A stretch of DNA of 64,000 bases from Sphingobacterium sp. B16(2022). Its GTDB lineage: Bacteria > Bacteroidota > Bacteroidia > Sphingobacteriales > Sphingobacteriaceae. The notes beneath the pieces were generated by a model that was given only the letters and a program-made list of their open reading frames with translations, did not search any database and was not told where the DNA came from. Shown piece by piece: positions 9,170-18,086 of the stretch; the first letter of the stretch is position 1, and each line of letters starts with the position of its first letter. The translations under genes and the position numbers were made by a program. The stretch is taken from assembly GCF_012030425.1 (NCBI RefSeq), contig NZ_JAAUVN010000007.1, positions 62,001 through 126,000 of the forward strand. The letters run 5' to 3'.

Positions 9170-10304
9170 ATTTAACAAATCTTCTTGTTATGGAATTGGT
9201 GTCAAATAGCTTAGTCACTAGGTAACTTAAGACAAAACTAATAACGGCGATGAGAATTATTTTTAGACCAGCAGGTAGATATGGAATTTTGAAAAACAAA
9301 TCGGATATACCCTGTACAATTATAAAGTGCGAAAGGAATATCCCAAATGTTGCAAGAGACCAATCTTTTAATGCTTTTGATTCACGCACCTTCAATCTTT
9401 GAAAAATAATAAATACTGAAAAAGTCATCATCGCGACGTTTATGGAGCAGAAATACCACACGATCTCTAAATTAGCATAGTTGGCAGGAAAATATTTTTG
9501 TGTAATTAGGAAACCTGAAAAAGTAATAACAAATCCGATCAAAAAGAGCGGAACAGCGATTGATAATGTTTTGTTCCAAGACCAATTTAAAGGGAATTTT
9601 ACTAAATAGTAGGCGAGAATGATGTAGCCGATAAAACCAGAAAAATAATAAAAAGTTCCAAACTCATTCCAGGTACAGACTCCCCAAATACCCGTATTGC
9701 CGTAGTTGCCGTTGTAACCTAATAGTGGAGCAGCCATTTTAATGTAGGGCAAAACTAAGGTTACAATCCAAAAGCCTAAAAAGATCTGTATGTCTTTTTT
9801 CGAAGCGCGATCTAACCATGAACCAAATATGGGTATGATTAAATAAATGCCAATGAGCATGTAAATGTACCAAAGGGGTGTTGTATCGTAATTGAAATTA
9901 AAAATTGAGGTAATTATTTTCGTCATAGTTCCTTCTACAGTGTATTTTTCAATTGAAATCAACCCATTTGGGCTTTTTTGAATAAAATAGGCGTATAATG
10001 CAAATGCTACTGGAAGTGCAATGGACCAAAATAATAATGGAATAATGATGCGCCCGATACGTTTTTTATAAAATGTAGCGAGGTCGGTCTTAATCGGAAA
10101 TAATAAAATACCGGACATCATGGCAAATAAAGGAACGCATGGTCGCACAAGACTTCCTATGAATACTGCTGTATGAAAAGAAAAGCTATTATCAAAAGAA
10201 GCGACAAATGCATCGCAGCTATGGCAGAGTACGACTAAAAAGCAAGCGAAGATTCTTAAAAAATCAATCCAGGGAATGTAAGTTCTTTTTGTTTGTAAAT
10301 CCAT
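9168..10304 (-). CDS. Acyltransferase family 3 membrane protein
   Basis: This 378-residue polytopic protein has about ten membrane segments. It opens with the family signature of acyltransferase-3 enzymes (WIDFLRIFACFLVVLCHS), including the conserved Arg and the His of the first segment. These enzymes acetylate or succinylate cell-surface polysaccharides, peptidoglycan or lipids. No glycosyltransferase or polysaccharide genes are adjacent, so the substrate cannot be inferred. The gene is alone, with a terminator on each side. It ends TRRFVK close to the convergent terminator. Confidence 0.85.
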   Translation of the reverse strand: MDLQTKRTYIPWIDFLRIFACFLVVLCHSCDAFVASFDNSFSFHTAVFIGSLVRPCVPLFAMMSGILLFPIKTDLATFYKKRIGRIIIPLLFWSIALPVAFALYAYFIQKSPNGLISIEKYTVEGTMTKIITSIFNFNYDTTPLWYIYMLIGIYLIIPIFGSWLDRASKKDIQIFLGFWIVTLVLPYIKMAAPLLGYNGNYGNTGIWGVCTWNEFGTFYYFSGFIGYIILAYYLVKFPLNWSWNKTLSIAVPLFLIGFVITFSGFLITQKYFPANYANLEIVWYFCSINVAMMTFSVFIIFQRLKVRESKALKDWSLATFGIFLSHFIIVQGISDLFFKIPYLPAGLKIILIAVISFVLSYLVTKLFDTNSITRRFVK

Positions 10305-10341
10305 AAATAAATTAGGTTTTTATTGATGGAGCTAAGCTAGG

Positions 10342-10376
10342 AAAAAAAATAGCAATTGATTTCAAATCAATTGCTA
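10342..10376 (-). terminator. Terminator after lutB
   Basis: A 13-base perfect inverted repeat (10350-10362 with 10364-10376) has a single central base and is followed on the minus strand by eight T residues. It separates lutB from the downstream acyltransferase gene. Confidence 0.85.
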
Positions 10377-10384
10377 CAATCTTG

Positions 10385-11773
10385 TTAATCTTTATTTTTT
10401 TGTTGCTCTTTCCACTGTTTGGAAAATGATTTGTCTGCGATTTTTGGTAATTGTCGATTATTTCCCCATGTTTTTTTGAAAAATTTACTAATAAAGAAGT
10501 TCTTGATCTTTCCGCCGAATAAATCGATCAGCTTTCTCCTTTGTATTAAGTAAGTAAATCCTTTCCATGCTTTTTTCTCGATTGCTGGTGATAGATCCTC
10601 TGCTACGGAATCTCTACGGTTTAGCAACAGCATACGTTGAATATCGATACCAACCGGACATACTTCTGTACATTTACCGCAAAGCGATGAAGCATAGCTT
10701 AAGTGTTTAAACTCTTTCATGCCACTGAGGTGTGGAGATATGAGTGAACCGATTGGACCTTGATAAGTCGTTTCATAAGTGTGTCCACCAATATTTTGAT
10801 AGATAGGGCATACATTCAGACATGCTCCGCATCGGATACAATAAAGGCCCTGACGTTGGTCTTTTTGCGCTAATAGATTGGTTCGTCCATTATCCAGTAA
10901 GACGACATACATCTCTTCTGGACCATCAGATTCATAAGCTTGTCTTGGGCCGCTCAGTAGTGTATTATAAACTGTTAAATTTTGACCTGTTCCATGAGTG
11001 GCAAGCAAAGGCCAGAATAAATCAAGGTCATTGATCGATGGTAATATTTTTTCAATACCTACAATAGCAATGTGAATTTTTGGGAAAGCTGTTGTTAGAC
11101 GGGCATTTCCTTCATTTTCTGTAATGGCAATACTACCGGTGTCTGCTATTAAAAAGTTTGCTCCGGAAATACCGATATCAGCAGTTTTATATTTTTCACG
11201 TAAAAGTTCACGTGCTTTCATTGTCAATTCTTCAGCTGTTGCTTCGAGCGGAGTGCCAAATCTTTCGTTGAATAATTGCGCTATATCTGCAAGACTTAAA
11301 TGCATCGCCGGTGTAACGATGTGGTAAGGTTTTTGATCCAATAATTGAATTATAAATTCACCGAGATCACTTTCTAATGCCTCTATTCCTTTATTTTCTA
11401 GAAAATGATTGAGTTCAATTTCTTCAGAAGCCATGGATTTGGATTTGATAACAGTTTTTGCATTATTTCGTTCCATGATCTTCCAGATTTCCTGACGCGC
11501 TTCTTCTGCGTTATTGGCCCAGATTACTTTACCTCCTCGTGCTATAAATTTGCTTTCAAATTCGAGTAGATATTTATCTAAATTTTCAATAGCTCTCCAT
11601 TTTGTTAGATTGGCTTCTAAACGGGAGTTCTCCAGATTTACAAATTTACTCTTCCCTTTTTCGAAAGCAATAGTATACTTGTCGATATTATAGTTAATAA
11701 TATCGCGATGTTTACTGTCGAAAGATTTTGTCGCACTTTCTTTTAAAAATTTATCTGCAGAGCTTACTGACAT
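10385..11773 (-). CDS. lutB: LutB-type iron-sulfur L-lactate oxidation protein
   Basis: LutB (YkgF) is the ferredoxin-like subunit of the LutABC L-lactate dehydrogenase system. The 462-residue protein has an N-terminal LUD domain (about 60-300, with the GISGANFLIADTGS stretch). Two iron-sulfur motifs follow: CIRCGACLNVCP at Cys312/315/318/322, and CGKCTEVCP at Cys365/368/372. The C-terminal tail of about 80 residues is basic. The expected partners lutA and lutC are not adjacent: aspS lies upstream and an acyltransferase downstream, each separated by a terminator. Here it is therefore a stand-alone gene. Whether it works with distant lutA/lutC or in another quinol-linked oxidation is open. Confidence 0.88.
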   Translation of the reverse strand: MSVSSADKFLKESATKSFDSKHRDIINYNIDKYTIAFEKGKSKFVNLENSRLEANLTKWRAIENLDKYLLEFESKFIARGGKVIWANNAEEARQEIWKIMERNNAKTVIKSKSMASEEIELNHFLENKGIEALESDLGEFIIQLLDQKPYHIVTPAMHLSLADIAQLFNERFGTPLEATAEELTMKARELLREKYKTADIGISGANFLIADTGSIAITENEGNARLTTAFPKIHIAIVGIEKILPSINDLDLFWPLLATHGTGQNLTVYNTLLSGPRQAYESDGPEEMYVVLLDNGRTNLLAQKDQRQGLYCIRCGACLNVCPIYQNIGGHTYETTYQGPIGSLISPHLSGMKEFKHLSYASSLCGKCTEVCPVGIDIQRMLLLNRRDSVAEDLSPAIEKKAWKGFTYLIQRRKLIDLFGGKIKNFFISKFFKKTWGNNRQLPKIADKSFSKQWKEQQKNKD

Positions 11774-11792
11774 CTAATTCTTTTAATTTTAC

Positions 11793-11823
11793 AAAAAAAG
11801 TTGGTAATAAATTACCAACTTTT
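11793..11823 (-). terminator. Terminator after aspS
   Basis: The hairpin 11796-11808 with 11811-11823 (GTTGGTAAT against ATTACCAAC plus A/T extension) has a two-base loop and is followed on the minus strand by a T-run (11793-11799). It lies about 45 bases after the aspS stop. A smaller 15-base palindrome (11848-11862) lies between stop and terminator. Confidence 0.82.
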
Positions 11824-11866
11824 AAAGATAACGCTTATAAATTATTTATCGCATGATGCGATCAAA

Positions 11867-13621
11867 TTATTTAAGTTTTAAATTCAAATTTAAGCTCAAT
11901 TCGTTCAATTGATCCTGATGGATAGTTGAAGGAGCATCGATCATCACATCTCTTCCTGAATTGTTTTTAGGGAAAGCAATGACGTCACGAATAGAGTCTA
12001 TTCCAGCTAATAATGCAACTAAACGATCAAATCCAAATGCTAATCCACCATGCGGAGGAGCACCGTAAGTAAATGCTTCCATTAAGAAACCAAATTGTTT
12101 TTGTGCCTCTTCGGGTGTGAACCCTAAATGTTTGAACATCAAAGATTGCAATTCACGATCGTGGATACGAATCGAACCACCACCTACTTCAGTACCGTTG
12201 AGTACAAAATCGTACGCATTTGCTCTAACTTCACCAGGATTAGTATCCAATAATGCAATATCCTCCGGTTTTGGAGAAGTAAAAGGATGGTGCATCGCAT
12301 GGTAACGTTCAGATTCTTCATCCCACTCTAATAGTGGAAAATCAAGTACCCAAAGTGGTGCAAATTTGTTTTTATCACGAAGACCCAATTGATTGGCCAC
12401 TTCAAGACGAAGTTCATTTAATTGTTTACGTACTTTATCCTTTGGACCGGCCATGATTAGGAATAAGTCACCAGGTTTAGCATTAAATAATTTTGCAAAT
12501 TCTAATAATTGCTCAGGTGTATAAAACTTGTCAACGGAAGATTTTACCGTACCGTCTTCATTGTAGCGCGCATATACAAGACCTGTTGCACCAACTTGAG
12601 GACGTTTTACAAAATCGGTCAATGCATCGAGCTGTTTACGAGTATAGTATGCACAATTTTCTGCGTTAATACCAACTACTAATTCAGCTGCATCAAACAC
12701 AGGGAAGCCTTTGTCTTTTGCAACTTCATTTAATTCTACGAATTGCATACCGAATCGGATATCTGGTTTATCAGAACCGTATAAACGCATCGCATCGGCG
12801 TACGTCATACGAGGTACTTCTCCCAAATCAATATTCTTGATTTTTTTGAAAATATGCTTTGCTAAACCTTCAAATATATTTAAAACATCTTCTTGCTCTA
12901 CGAATGACATTTCGCAGTCAATCTGTGTAAATTCGGGTTGACGGTCTGCACGTAGATCCTCGTCGCGGAAACATTTTACAATTTGAAAATACCGGTCGAA
13001 ACCAGATACCATCAATAATTGCTTGAATGTTTGTGGCGATTGTGGTAAGGCATAGAATTCTCCTGCATTCATACGAGAGGGAACAACAAAATCACGAGCA
13101 CCTTCCGGTGTTGATTTGATCAATACAGGGGTTTCAACTTCTAAAAAGTTTTGCTCGTCAAGAAAACGACGAACTTCCTGAGCTGTTTTGTGACGTAAAA
13201 TTAAGTTTTCACGAACTGGGTTACGACGTAAGTCTAAGTATCTGAATTTCATTCTGATGTCTTCCCCGCCGTCGGTTTCATCTTCGATGGTAAATGGTGG
13301 CGTTTTCGCCGAATTTAATATTTCTAAAGAAGAAACTTTGATTTCAATTTCTCCAGTTGGAATTTTTAGATTTTTACTCGAACGTTCGATAACTGTTCCA
13401 GTTACTTTAATCACATATTCACGGCCTAGTTCACGTGCGCTAGCGCGTAAAGAATCGTCGTCATCCGAATTAAAAGTTAATTGTGTAATGCCATAGCGAT
13501 CTCTTACATCTATGAAAGTCATTCCGCCTAAATCGCGAGATTTTTGAACCCAACCGCTAAGTGTTACTGTTTTACCTAAGTCAGCTATTGTTAATTCTCC
13601 GCACGTGTTTGTTCTATGCAT
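11867..13621 (-). CDS. aspS: Aspartate--tRNA ligase
   Basis: AspRS charges tRNA-Asp. The 584-residue protein has the bacterial-type layout: an N-terminal OB-fold anticodon-binding domain (about 1-105, with [21 protein letters not shown]), a class II catalytic core, and an inserted GAD domain (about 285-415). Motif 2 is visible as [19 protein letters not shown] and motif 3 as [13 protein letters not shown]. Length and order match the bacterial family, including the full GAD insertion. Specificity for Asn-tRNA as well (non-discriminating) cannot be judged by eye. The gene diverges from the dcw cluster across a 519-base control region. Confidence 0.97.
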   Translation of the reverse strand: MHRTNTCGELTIADLGKTVTLSGWVQKSRDLGGMTFIDVRDRYGITQLTFNSDDDDSLRASARELGREYVIKVTGTVIERSSKNLKIPTGEIEIKVSSLEILNSAKTPPFTIEDETDGGEDIRMKFRYLDLRRNPVRENLILRHKTAQEVRRFLDEQNFLEVETPVLIKSTPEGARDFVVPSRMNAGEFYALPQSPQTFKQLLMVSGFDRYFQIVKCFRDEDLRADRQPEFTQIDCEMSFVEQEDVLNIFEGLAKHIFKKIKNIDLGEVPRMTYADAMRLYGSDKPDIRFGMQFVELNEVAKDKGFPVFDAAELVVGINAENCAYYTRKQLDALTDFVKRPQVGATGLVYARYNEDGTVKSSVDKFYTPEQLLEFAKLFNAKPGDLFLIMAGPKDKVRKQLNELRLEVANQLGLRDKNKFAPLWVLDFPLLEWDEESERYHAMHHPFTSPKPEDIALLDTNPGEVRANAYDFVLNGTEVGGGSIRIHDRELQSLMFKHLGFTPEEAQKQFGFLMEAFTYGAPPHGGLAFGFDRLVALLAGIDSIRDVIAFPKNNSGRDVMIDAPSTIHQDQLNELSLNLNLKLK

Positions 13622-13643
13622 ACGCTAAATTTTAATTTTACTA

Positions 13644-13651
13644 CAAAATTA
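13644..13651 (-). promoter_or_regulatory. Candidate -7 element for aspS
   Basis: The minus strand reads TAATTTTG, an exact TAnnTTTG, 22 bases upstream of the aspS ATG. A CAA (minus TTG) occurs at 13679-13681 but 27 bases away, longer than usual, so the -33 match is weak. Confidence 0.4.
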
Positions 13652-13834
13652 TCTGTTTTTAGGGAGAATAACGAATGGCAATTTTGTTTTTTGAAAGAAA
13701 CTCCATTACACTTTTGGAAGCTGCTATTATTTCCATGGTAAATTAAATTTTTCATTCTTAGAATTGGTGAATTTTGAAACTAGTTGGTGTATTTTAAGGA
13801 TGAATTTTAATGTTTTTATTTAACTGTTTTTTTA

Positions 13835-13849
13835 TCCCACATTCTCCCA
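13835..13849 (-). promoter_or_regulatory. Possible second MraZ half-operator facing aspS
   Basis: On the minus strand there are two TGGGA repeats exactly 10 bases apart (13845-13849 and 13835-13839). This is the same spacing as the MraZ operator 230 bases away, but in the opposite orientation and with two rather than three repeats. Binding by MraZ is inference. Confidence 0.3.
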
Positions 13850-13945
13850 TTTTTGAGTCATTTTTTGTAAAAAATATGTTTTTTGACGTAGTTTCAGTCC
13901 AGTTTGACGAAAATAAAAGTGATTTTTGAGGTCTTTTTTTTCGTG

Positions 13946-13971
13946 TTATACCGTTTTTTGAAACGGTATAA
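13946..13971. repeat. 11-base perfect inverted repeat upstream of mraZ
   Basis: TTATACCGTTT (13946-13956) and its exact complement (13961-13971) flank a TTTG spacer. Neither strand has a T-tract directly after it, and it lies between divergent genes. It therefore looks more like a protein-binding site or leader hairpin than a terminator. Confidence 0.6.
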
Positions 13972-14070
13972 AAACTGTATTTATGCGCTGATATTTAGCT
14001 TTTTGCCTGCTTTTTCCTCAAGTAATTTTCAATTAAATGTAGCGGGCTGGCTATGTGGAAAACTTTTTTG

Positions 14071-14100
14071 TGGGTAAAAGTGGGTAAAAGTGGGTGAAAG
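14071..14100 (+). promoter_or_regulatory. MraZ operator: three TGGGT repeats at 10-base period
   Basis: TGGGTAAAAG, TGGGTAAAAG and TGGGTGAAAG stand in perfect tandem at 14071, 14081 and 14091, directly upstream of mraZ. The known MraZ operator of dcw clusters is three TGGGN repeats separated by five bases, which this matches exactly. It implies autoregulation of the cluster by MraZ. A near-match -7 element (TACTTTTA, 14105-14112) begins just downstream, so bound MraZ would sit over the promoter. Confidence 0.82.
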
Positions 14101-14140
14101 TGTATACTTTTACATTGAATTTGAAACCAATGTGTACAAA

Positions 14141-14614
14141 ATGAGTTTTTTAATTGGCGAATATGAATGCAAGTTGGACACCAAAGGAAGAATGGTGTTG
14201 CCCGCTGCGCTCAAAAGGCAATTGCCTGATGTTGAGCGTGAGGGACTTGTGATCAATCGTGGATTTGAAAAACATTTGGTGATCTATACGCGCGAGGAGT
14301 GGAATGCGATTACAGCTCGGTTAGCTCAGTTGAATCAGTACGTTGAAAAAAATAGGATGTTTATCCGAAATTTTACACGTGGTGCAACGGAGCTAAGTTT
14401 GGATGCTGCTGGTCGTGTTTTGTTGCCAAAGGGTTTGCTAGATTATTCAGGTATCACAGGTGAAGTTGTTTTGGCTTGCCAGGTTAATAAAATTGAAGTT
14501 TGGTCCAAAGACGGATATGAAGAGTTTATGAATGGAGATCTTGGAGAGGATTTTTCAGCTTTGGCCGAGCAGGTTATGGGAGGTTTTGATTTAGGAGGAT
14601 TAGCGAATGGATAA
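14141..14614 (+). CDS. mraZ: Transcriptional regulator / division protein MraZ
   Basis: MraZ is an AbrB-like (SpoVT-fold) DNA-binding protein that represses its own dcw operon. The start is placed at ATG 14141, because MSFLIGEYECKLDTKGRMVLP is the conserved family N-terminus. The longer frame beginning with GTG at 14090 would run through the operator itself. The 157-residue protein carries the two tandem swapped-hairpin repeats, each with a DxxGR core: DTKGRMVLP near residue 13 and DAAGRVLLP near residue 87. It overlaps rsmH by 8 bases, so the two are translationally coupled. Confidence 0.95.
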   Translation: MSFLIGEYECKLDTKGRMVLPAALKRQLPDVEREGLVINRGFEKHLVIYTREEWNAITARLAQLNQYVEKNRMFIRNFTRGATELSLDAAGRVLLPKGLLDYSGITGEVVLACQVNKIEVWSKDGYEEFMNGDLGEDFSALAEQVMGGFDLGGLANG

Positions 14615-15521
14615 TGTTTATCACGTACCAGTAATGTTAAAAGAGTGCATGGATGCTTTGGCGATTAAGCCAAATGGTATTTATGTGGATGTTACTTTTG
14701 GTGGCGGAGGGCACTCAAGAGAAATTTTGAAACACTTGGGACCTGAGGGCAGGTTATTTGCTTTTGATCAGGATCCAGATGCATTAAATAATGTAATTGA
14801 TGATGCTAGATTTACCTTGATCCATCAAAATTTTCGTTTCTTAAAAAACAATCTTCGTTTGAACGGGGTGAAGCAGGTGGATGGTATTTTAGCTGATTTG
14901 GGAGTTTCGTCTCATCAGTTTGATGCCGCTGACCGTGGCTTCTCTATTCGTTTTGATGCGGATCTGGATATGCGTATGGATCAGATTTCTGATGTTGACG
15001 CTCGTGCAGTATTAGCGACTTACGCTGAGGAGGATCTTCATCGTATTTTCGGAATGTACGGGGAGATCGTTAATGCAAAAACATTGGCAAAGACAATTGT
15101 GACAGCTCGTTTGACTGCTCCTATTAATACGGTTGCGGAATTAAAGGAAGCGATCAAGAAGTTAGTGCCTAGAGGGAAAGAGCATAAATATCATGCGCAG
15201 GTTTTTCAGGCTTTGCGTATTGAAGTTAATAAAGAGTTAGAAGCTCTGCAGGAGTTTTTATTACAGACGGTCGATGTTTTAAAATCAGAAGGACGTCTTG
15301 TGGTCATGTCTTATCATTCTTTAGAAGATCGCTTGGTTAAGAATTTTATGGCTAAGGGCAAGTTTAGAGGTGATGTAGAGAAGGACTTTTTTGGGAATGA
15401 AATAAAACCATTTCATGTTATCAGTCGTAAAGCAATTACGGCTAATGATACAGAACTGGTTGAAAATAATAGATCGCGTAGTGCGAAACTGCGTATTGCT
15501 GAAAAGTTGGAGATAGCTTAA
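14607..15521 (+). CDS. rsmH: 16S rRNA (cytosine1402-N4)-methyltransferase RsmH
   Basis: RsmH (MraW) N4-methylates C1402 of 16S rRNA using S-adenosylmethionine. The 304-residue protein has the expected start (YHVPVMLKECMDAL), the SAM-binding loop VTFGGGGHSREIL, the GILADLGVSSHQ motif, and the C-terminal VMSYHSLEDRLVKN and NNRSRSAKLR motifs. Length is normal. It overlaps mraZ by 8 bases and precedes the ftsL-like gene by 20 bases, in the usual dcw order. Confidence 0.97.
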   Translation: MDNVYHVPVMLKECMDALAIKPNGIYVDVTFGGGGHSREILKHLGPEGRLFAFDQDPDALNNVIDDARFTLIHQNFRFLKNNLRLNGVKQVDGILADLGVSSHQFDAADRGFSIRFDADLDMRMDQISDVDARAVLATYAEEDLHRIFGMYGEIVNAKTLAKTIVTARLTAPINTVAELKEAIKKLVPRGKEHKYHAQVFQALRIEVNKELEALQEFLLQTVDVLKSEGRLVVMSYHSLEDRLVKNFMAKGKFRGDVEKDFFGNEIKPFHVISRKAITANDTELVENNRSRSAKLRIAEKLEIA

Positions 15522-15541
15522 TGCTTTAATAAAGTGTCGAG

Positions 15542-15952
15542 ATGGGCAAGAATACAATAAAACAGCAGGGATTAAGCGAGGAGCTTCAAGAGGAACTACA
15601 GGAAGCAGTTGAGGAAAAAGCCGAGGAGACCCAGAAGTTTCTGCGGACGCTACTTACTGCTGGTAATTTGTCTATATATTCCATCGTCAATTATCTGCCA
15701 TTTATTGGGTTTGTAACACTGCTCATGTTGCTTTATATTACAAATAGGCATTTTGCGGAGCGTACGATTCGTAATATCGATAAGCTGGGGAAGGAAGTTA
15801 AAGAGTTAAGCTGGGATCATAAATCACTTTCGGCAGAACTCATGAAAATGTCCACTCAAACTGAAATTGCGAAACGTGTGGATTCTTTAGGTTTGAAAGA
15901 GCGGGTAGAGCCACCGATCAAGATCGAAATTGTAAAAGAAAAAAAGAAGTAG
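15542..15952 (+). CDS. ftsL: FtsL-like division protein
   Basis: This 136-residue bitopic membrane protein occupies the ftsL position between rsmH and ftsI. It has a Glu-rich cytoplasmic N-terminus of about 45 residues, a single membrane segment (about 53-73), and a periplasmic coiled coil (about 78-125). This is the architecture of FtsL, which with FtsB and FtsQ activates FtsWI. Bacteroidota FtsL proteins are annotated as FtsL-like because sequence similarity to the E. coli protein is low. The acidic cytoplasmic arm is longer than in E. coli. The assignment rests on position and topology. Confidence 0.8.
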   Translation: MGKNTIKQQGLSEELQEELQEAVEEKAEETQKFLRTLLTAGNLSIYSIVNYLPFIGFVTLLMLLYITNRHFAERTIRNIDKLGKEVKELSWDHKSLSAELMKMSTQTEIAKRVDSLGLKERVEPPIKIEIVKEKKK

Positions 15953-15961
15953 GAGACGTTT

Positions 15962-18085
15962 ATGAATATCAGAACTACCATTCTATTTCGTGTTTATATC
16001 GCATTCGGTTTAATCGTCCTTGTGGCGATTGCTGTGTTTACGAAGCTTTTTCATTTACAGTATATTGACGGTGATAAATGGCGGGAGTTGTCAGATAGTT
16101 TATCCATTCAGGAGCGTGAAGTAGAGGCTGCTCGTGGAAATATCTACTCTAATGATGGAAGCTTACTGGCGACATCTGTACCTGAATACGAATTGCGCTT
16201 TGATGCTATGGCTATTCCGGAAGAGGAAAACGATTATTTCAATCTGAAAGTTGATTCTTTGGCGATTAAACTGTCGGGATTTTTTAAAGATAAATCTTCT
16301 AGACAGTATTTGACATTATTAAAACAGGCAAGAAATAAAAAGCAACGTTATGTCTTGATTAAGCGAGCTGTTTCGCATCAAGACCTGAAAGTTATTAGGA
16401 ATTTTCCGTTGCTTAAAGCTGTTCGTGTTGGTAAAGAACGTTATCCTGGTGGTTTGATTACAGAGCGTCAGAATAAGCGTATTCTTCCGTTTGTTAATTT
16501 GGCTGCGCGGACAATAGGCTATAAAAATGTCAAAGAAAATATTCATGTTGGACTTGAAGGTGCCTATGGTGAATATATTGACGGAAAAAGTGGAAAACGC
16601 CTGATGCAAAGAATTGCAGGGGGTGTATGGATTCCTGTTAACCGTGATATTGAAGTGGCTCCTGTAGATGGGGCTGATATTATCTCAACCATTGATATCA
16701 ATATGCAGGATATGGCACAAAGGGCCTTGGAGAAGCAGATGATAGCAAGTAATGCTGATGAAGGTTGTGTTGTGATGATGGAGGTTAAAACGGGAGAAGT
16801 TCGTGCTGTTGCAAATTTTACGAAAGACAAAGATGGTGTCTACCGTGAAAAAATGAATATTGCGATTGCACAGAGTGCTGAACCAGGATCTACATTTAAA
16901 CTAGCATCTTATCTGGCTGCTATTGATGATGGGTTGATCGATTCGAGTACTCATGTGAATGTTGGAAACGGAAACTGGCCGATCTACCGTCACACGATTA
17001 AAGATTCACATGCGCCTAAAAAATCAATAATGAGTGCGCAGGAAGCTTTTGAACAATCGTCAAACGTAGGTATTACGAAATTGATTTATGAGCATTATAA
17101 AGATAATCCAGGGAAATTTTCAGCTAAGCTGCATTCTTTTGGATTAGATCAGAAATTAAAATTACAAATAACGGGAGAAGGAGCTCCCTTGATAAAAACT
17201 CCAAAAAGTAAGAGTTGGAGTGGTCTGTCACTTGTACAAATGGCTTATGGCTACGAGCTAAAAGTGACACCATTACAGATGTTGACATTGTATAATGCCG
17301 TAGCGAATAATGGAAGAATGATTTCTCCGCTTTTTGTAAAAGAAATCAGACACCTAGGTAATACGGTTGAAAAATTTGAAGCAAGGGTTATTAATGAGAA
17401 GATTGCTTCTGATAAAGCCTTGGGACAAATTAGGGGAATGCTGGAAGGTACGATGAAAGATGGAACAGGGAAAACCTTGAGAAATCCATTGTATAGTTCC
17501 GGTGGTAAAACAGGAACGGCTCAAATGGCAGACGGTGCGATGGGATATCGTAATCGTAAATATCAATCTTCTTTTGCAGGATATTTTCCTGCTGAAGATC
17601 CAAAATATTCGATCATCGTGGTGATTCGAAATCCGAGAAACGGATATTATGGTGCGTCAACAGCGGGACCGGTTTTTAAAGAGCTAGCTGATATGGTGTA
17701 TGCAAATGATTTGGATATGCACAGTGCTTTTAATAGAAAAAAACTAAATACGTCGGCCTTGAATACGAAGGCTTTAACATTAAAGGGATCGCGCGAAGCG
17801 ACTCAGAAGGTGTACGAGCAGTTAGGTTTAAAAATTGTGAATTGGAATTCAATTGCACAGAATGATTCAACAAGTTCAACGCTTGGAGTTCCATTTGTGG
17901 AGTATCAAATAAAAGAGGGTGTAGTGCCAAATGTTATGGGAATGGGGTTGATTGATGCTTTGTTTGCTCTGGAGAATTCTGGATTTAAAACAAGCGTGAT
18001 TGGAAAAGGAAAAGTGATTAAGCAATCTTTGATTGCAAGTCAAAAATTACCAATTGGTACAGGTGTAACAATAGAACTGAAGTAG
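15962..18085 (+). CDS. ftsI: Division-specific penicillin-binding protein FtsI (PBP3) with C-terminal PASTA domain
   Basis: FtsI is the septal peptidoglycan transpeptidase. The 707-residue protein has an N-terminal membrane anchor (about 8-30), a PBP dimerisation domain (about 50-230) and a transpeptidase domain with all three motifs: Ser310-T-F-K, S366-S-N and K516-T-G. A single PASTA domain closes the protein (about 645-707, starting VPNVMGMGLIDAL). E. coli FtsI has no PASTA domain and is shorter. PASTA tails are common in Gram-positive class B PBPs and occur in Bacteroidota FtsI. The gene follows the ftsL-like gene by 9 bases and precedes murE by one base. Confidence 0.96.
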   Translation: MNIRTTILFRVYIAFGLIVLVAIAVFTKLFHLQYIDGDKWRELSDSLSIQEREVEAARGNIYSNDGSLLATSVPEYELRFDAMAIPEEENDYFNLKVDSLAIKLSGFFKDKSSRQYLTLLKQARNKKQRYVLIKRAVSHQDLKVIRNFPLLKAVRVGKERYPGGLITERQNKRILPFVNLAARTIGYKNVKENIHVGLEGAYGEYIDGKSGKRLMQRIAGGVWIPVNRDIEVAPVDGADIISTIDINMQDMAQRALEKQMIASNADEGCVVMMEVKTGEVRAVANFTKDKDGVYREKMNIAIAQSAEPGSTFKLASYLAAIDDGLIDSSTHVNVGNGNWPIYRHTIKDSHAPKKSIMSAQEAFEQSSNVGITKLIYEHYKDNPGKFSAKLHSFGLDQKLKLQITGEGAPLIKTPKSKSWSGLSLVQMAYGYELKVTPLQMLTLYNAVANNGRMISPLFVKEIRHLGNTVEKFEARVINEKIASDKALGQIRGMLEGTMKDGTGKTLRNPLYSSGGKTGTAQMADGAMGYRNRKYQSSFAGYFPAEDPKYSIIVVIRNPRNGYYGASTAGPVFKELADMVYANDLDMHSAFNRKKLNTSALNTKALTLKGSREATQKVYEQLGLKIVNWNSIAQNDSTSSTLGVPFVEYQIKEGVVPNVMGMGLIDALFALENSGFKTSVIGKGKVIKQSLIASQKLPIGTGVTIELK

Positions 18086-18086
18086 A

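Larger units (their letters stand above)
13622..14140. other. Divergent aspS-mraZ control region (gene-free)
   Basis: These 519 bases contain no convincing gene. They hold the aspS -7 element (13644-13651), a pair of inverted TGGGA repeats (13835-13849), an 11-base perfect palindrome (13946-13971) and the three-repeat MraZ operator (14071-14100). The rest is T-rich sequence without clear structure. Confidence 0.7.

Noticed and set aside
14090-14140. GTG start that would extend mraZ by 17 residues
   Set aside because: It lies inside the third operator repeat, and the conserved MraZ N-terminus begins at ATG 14141.
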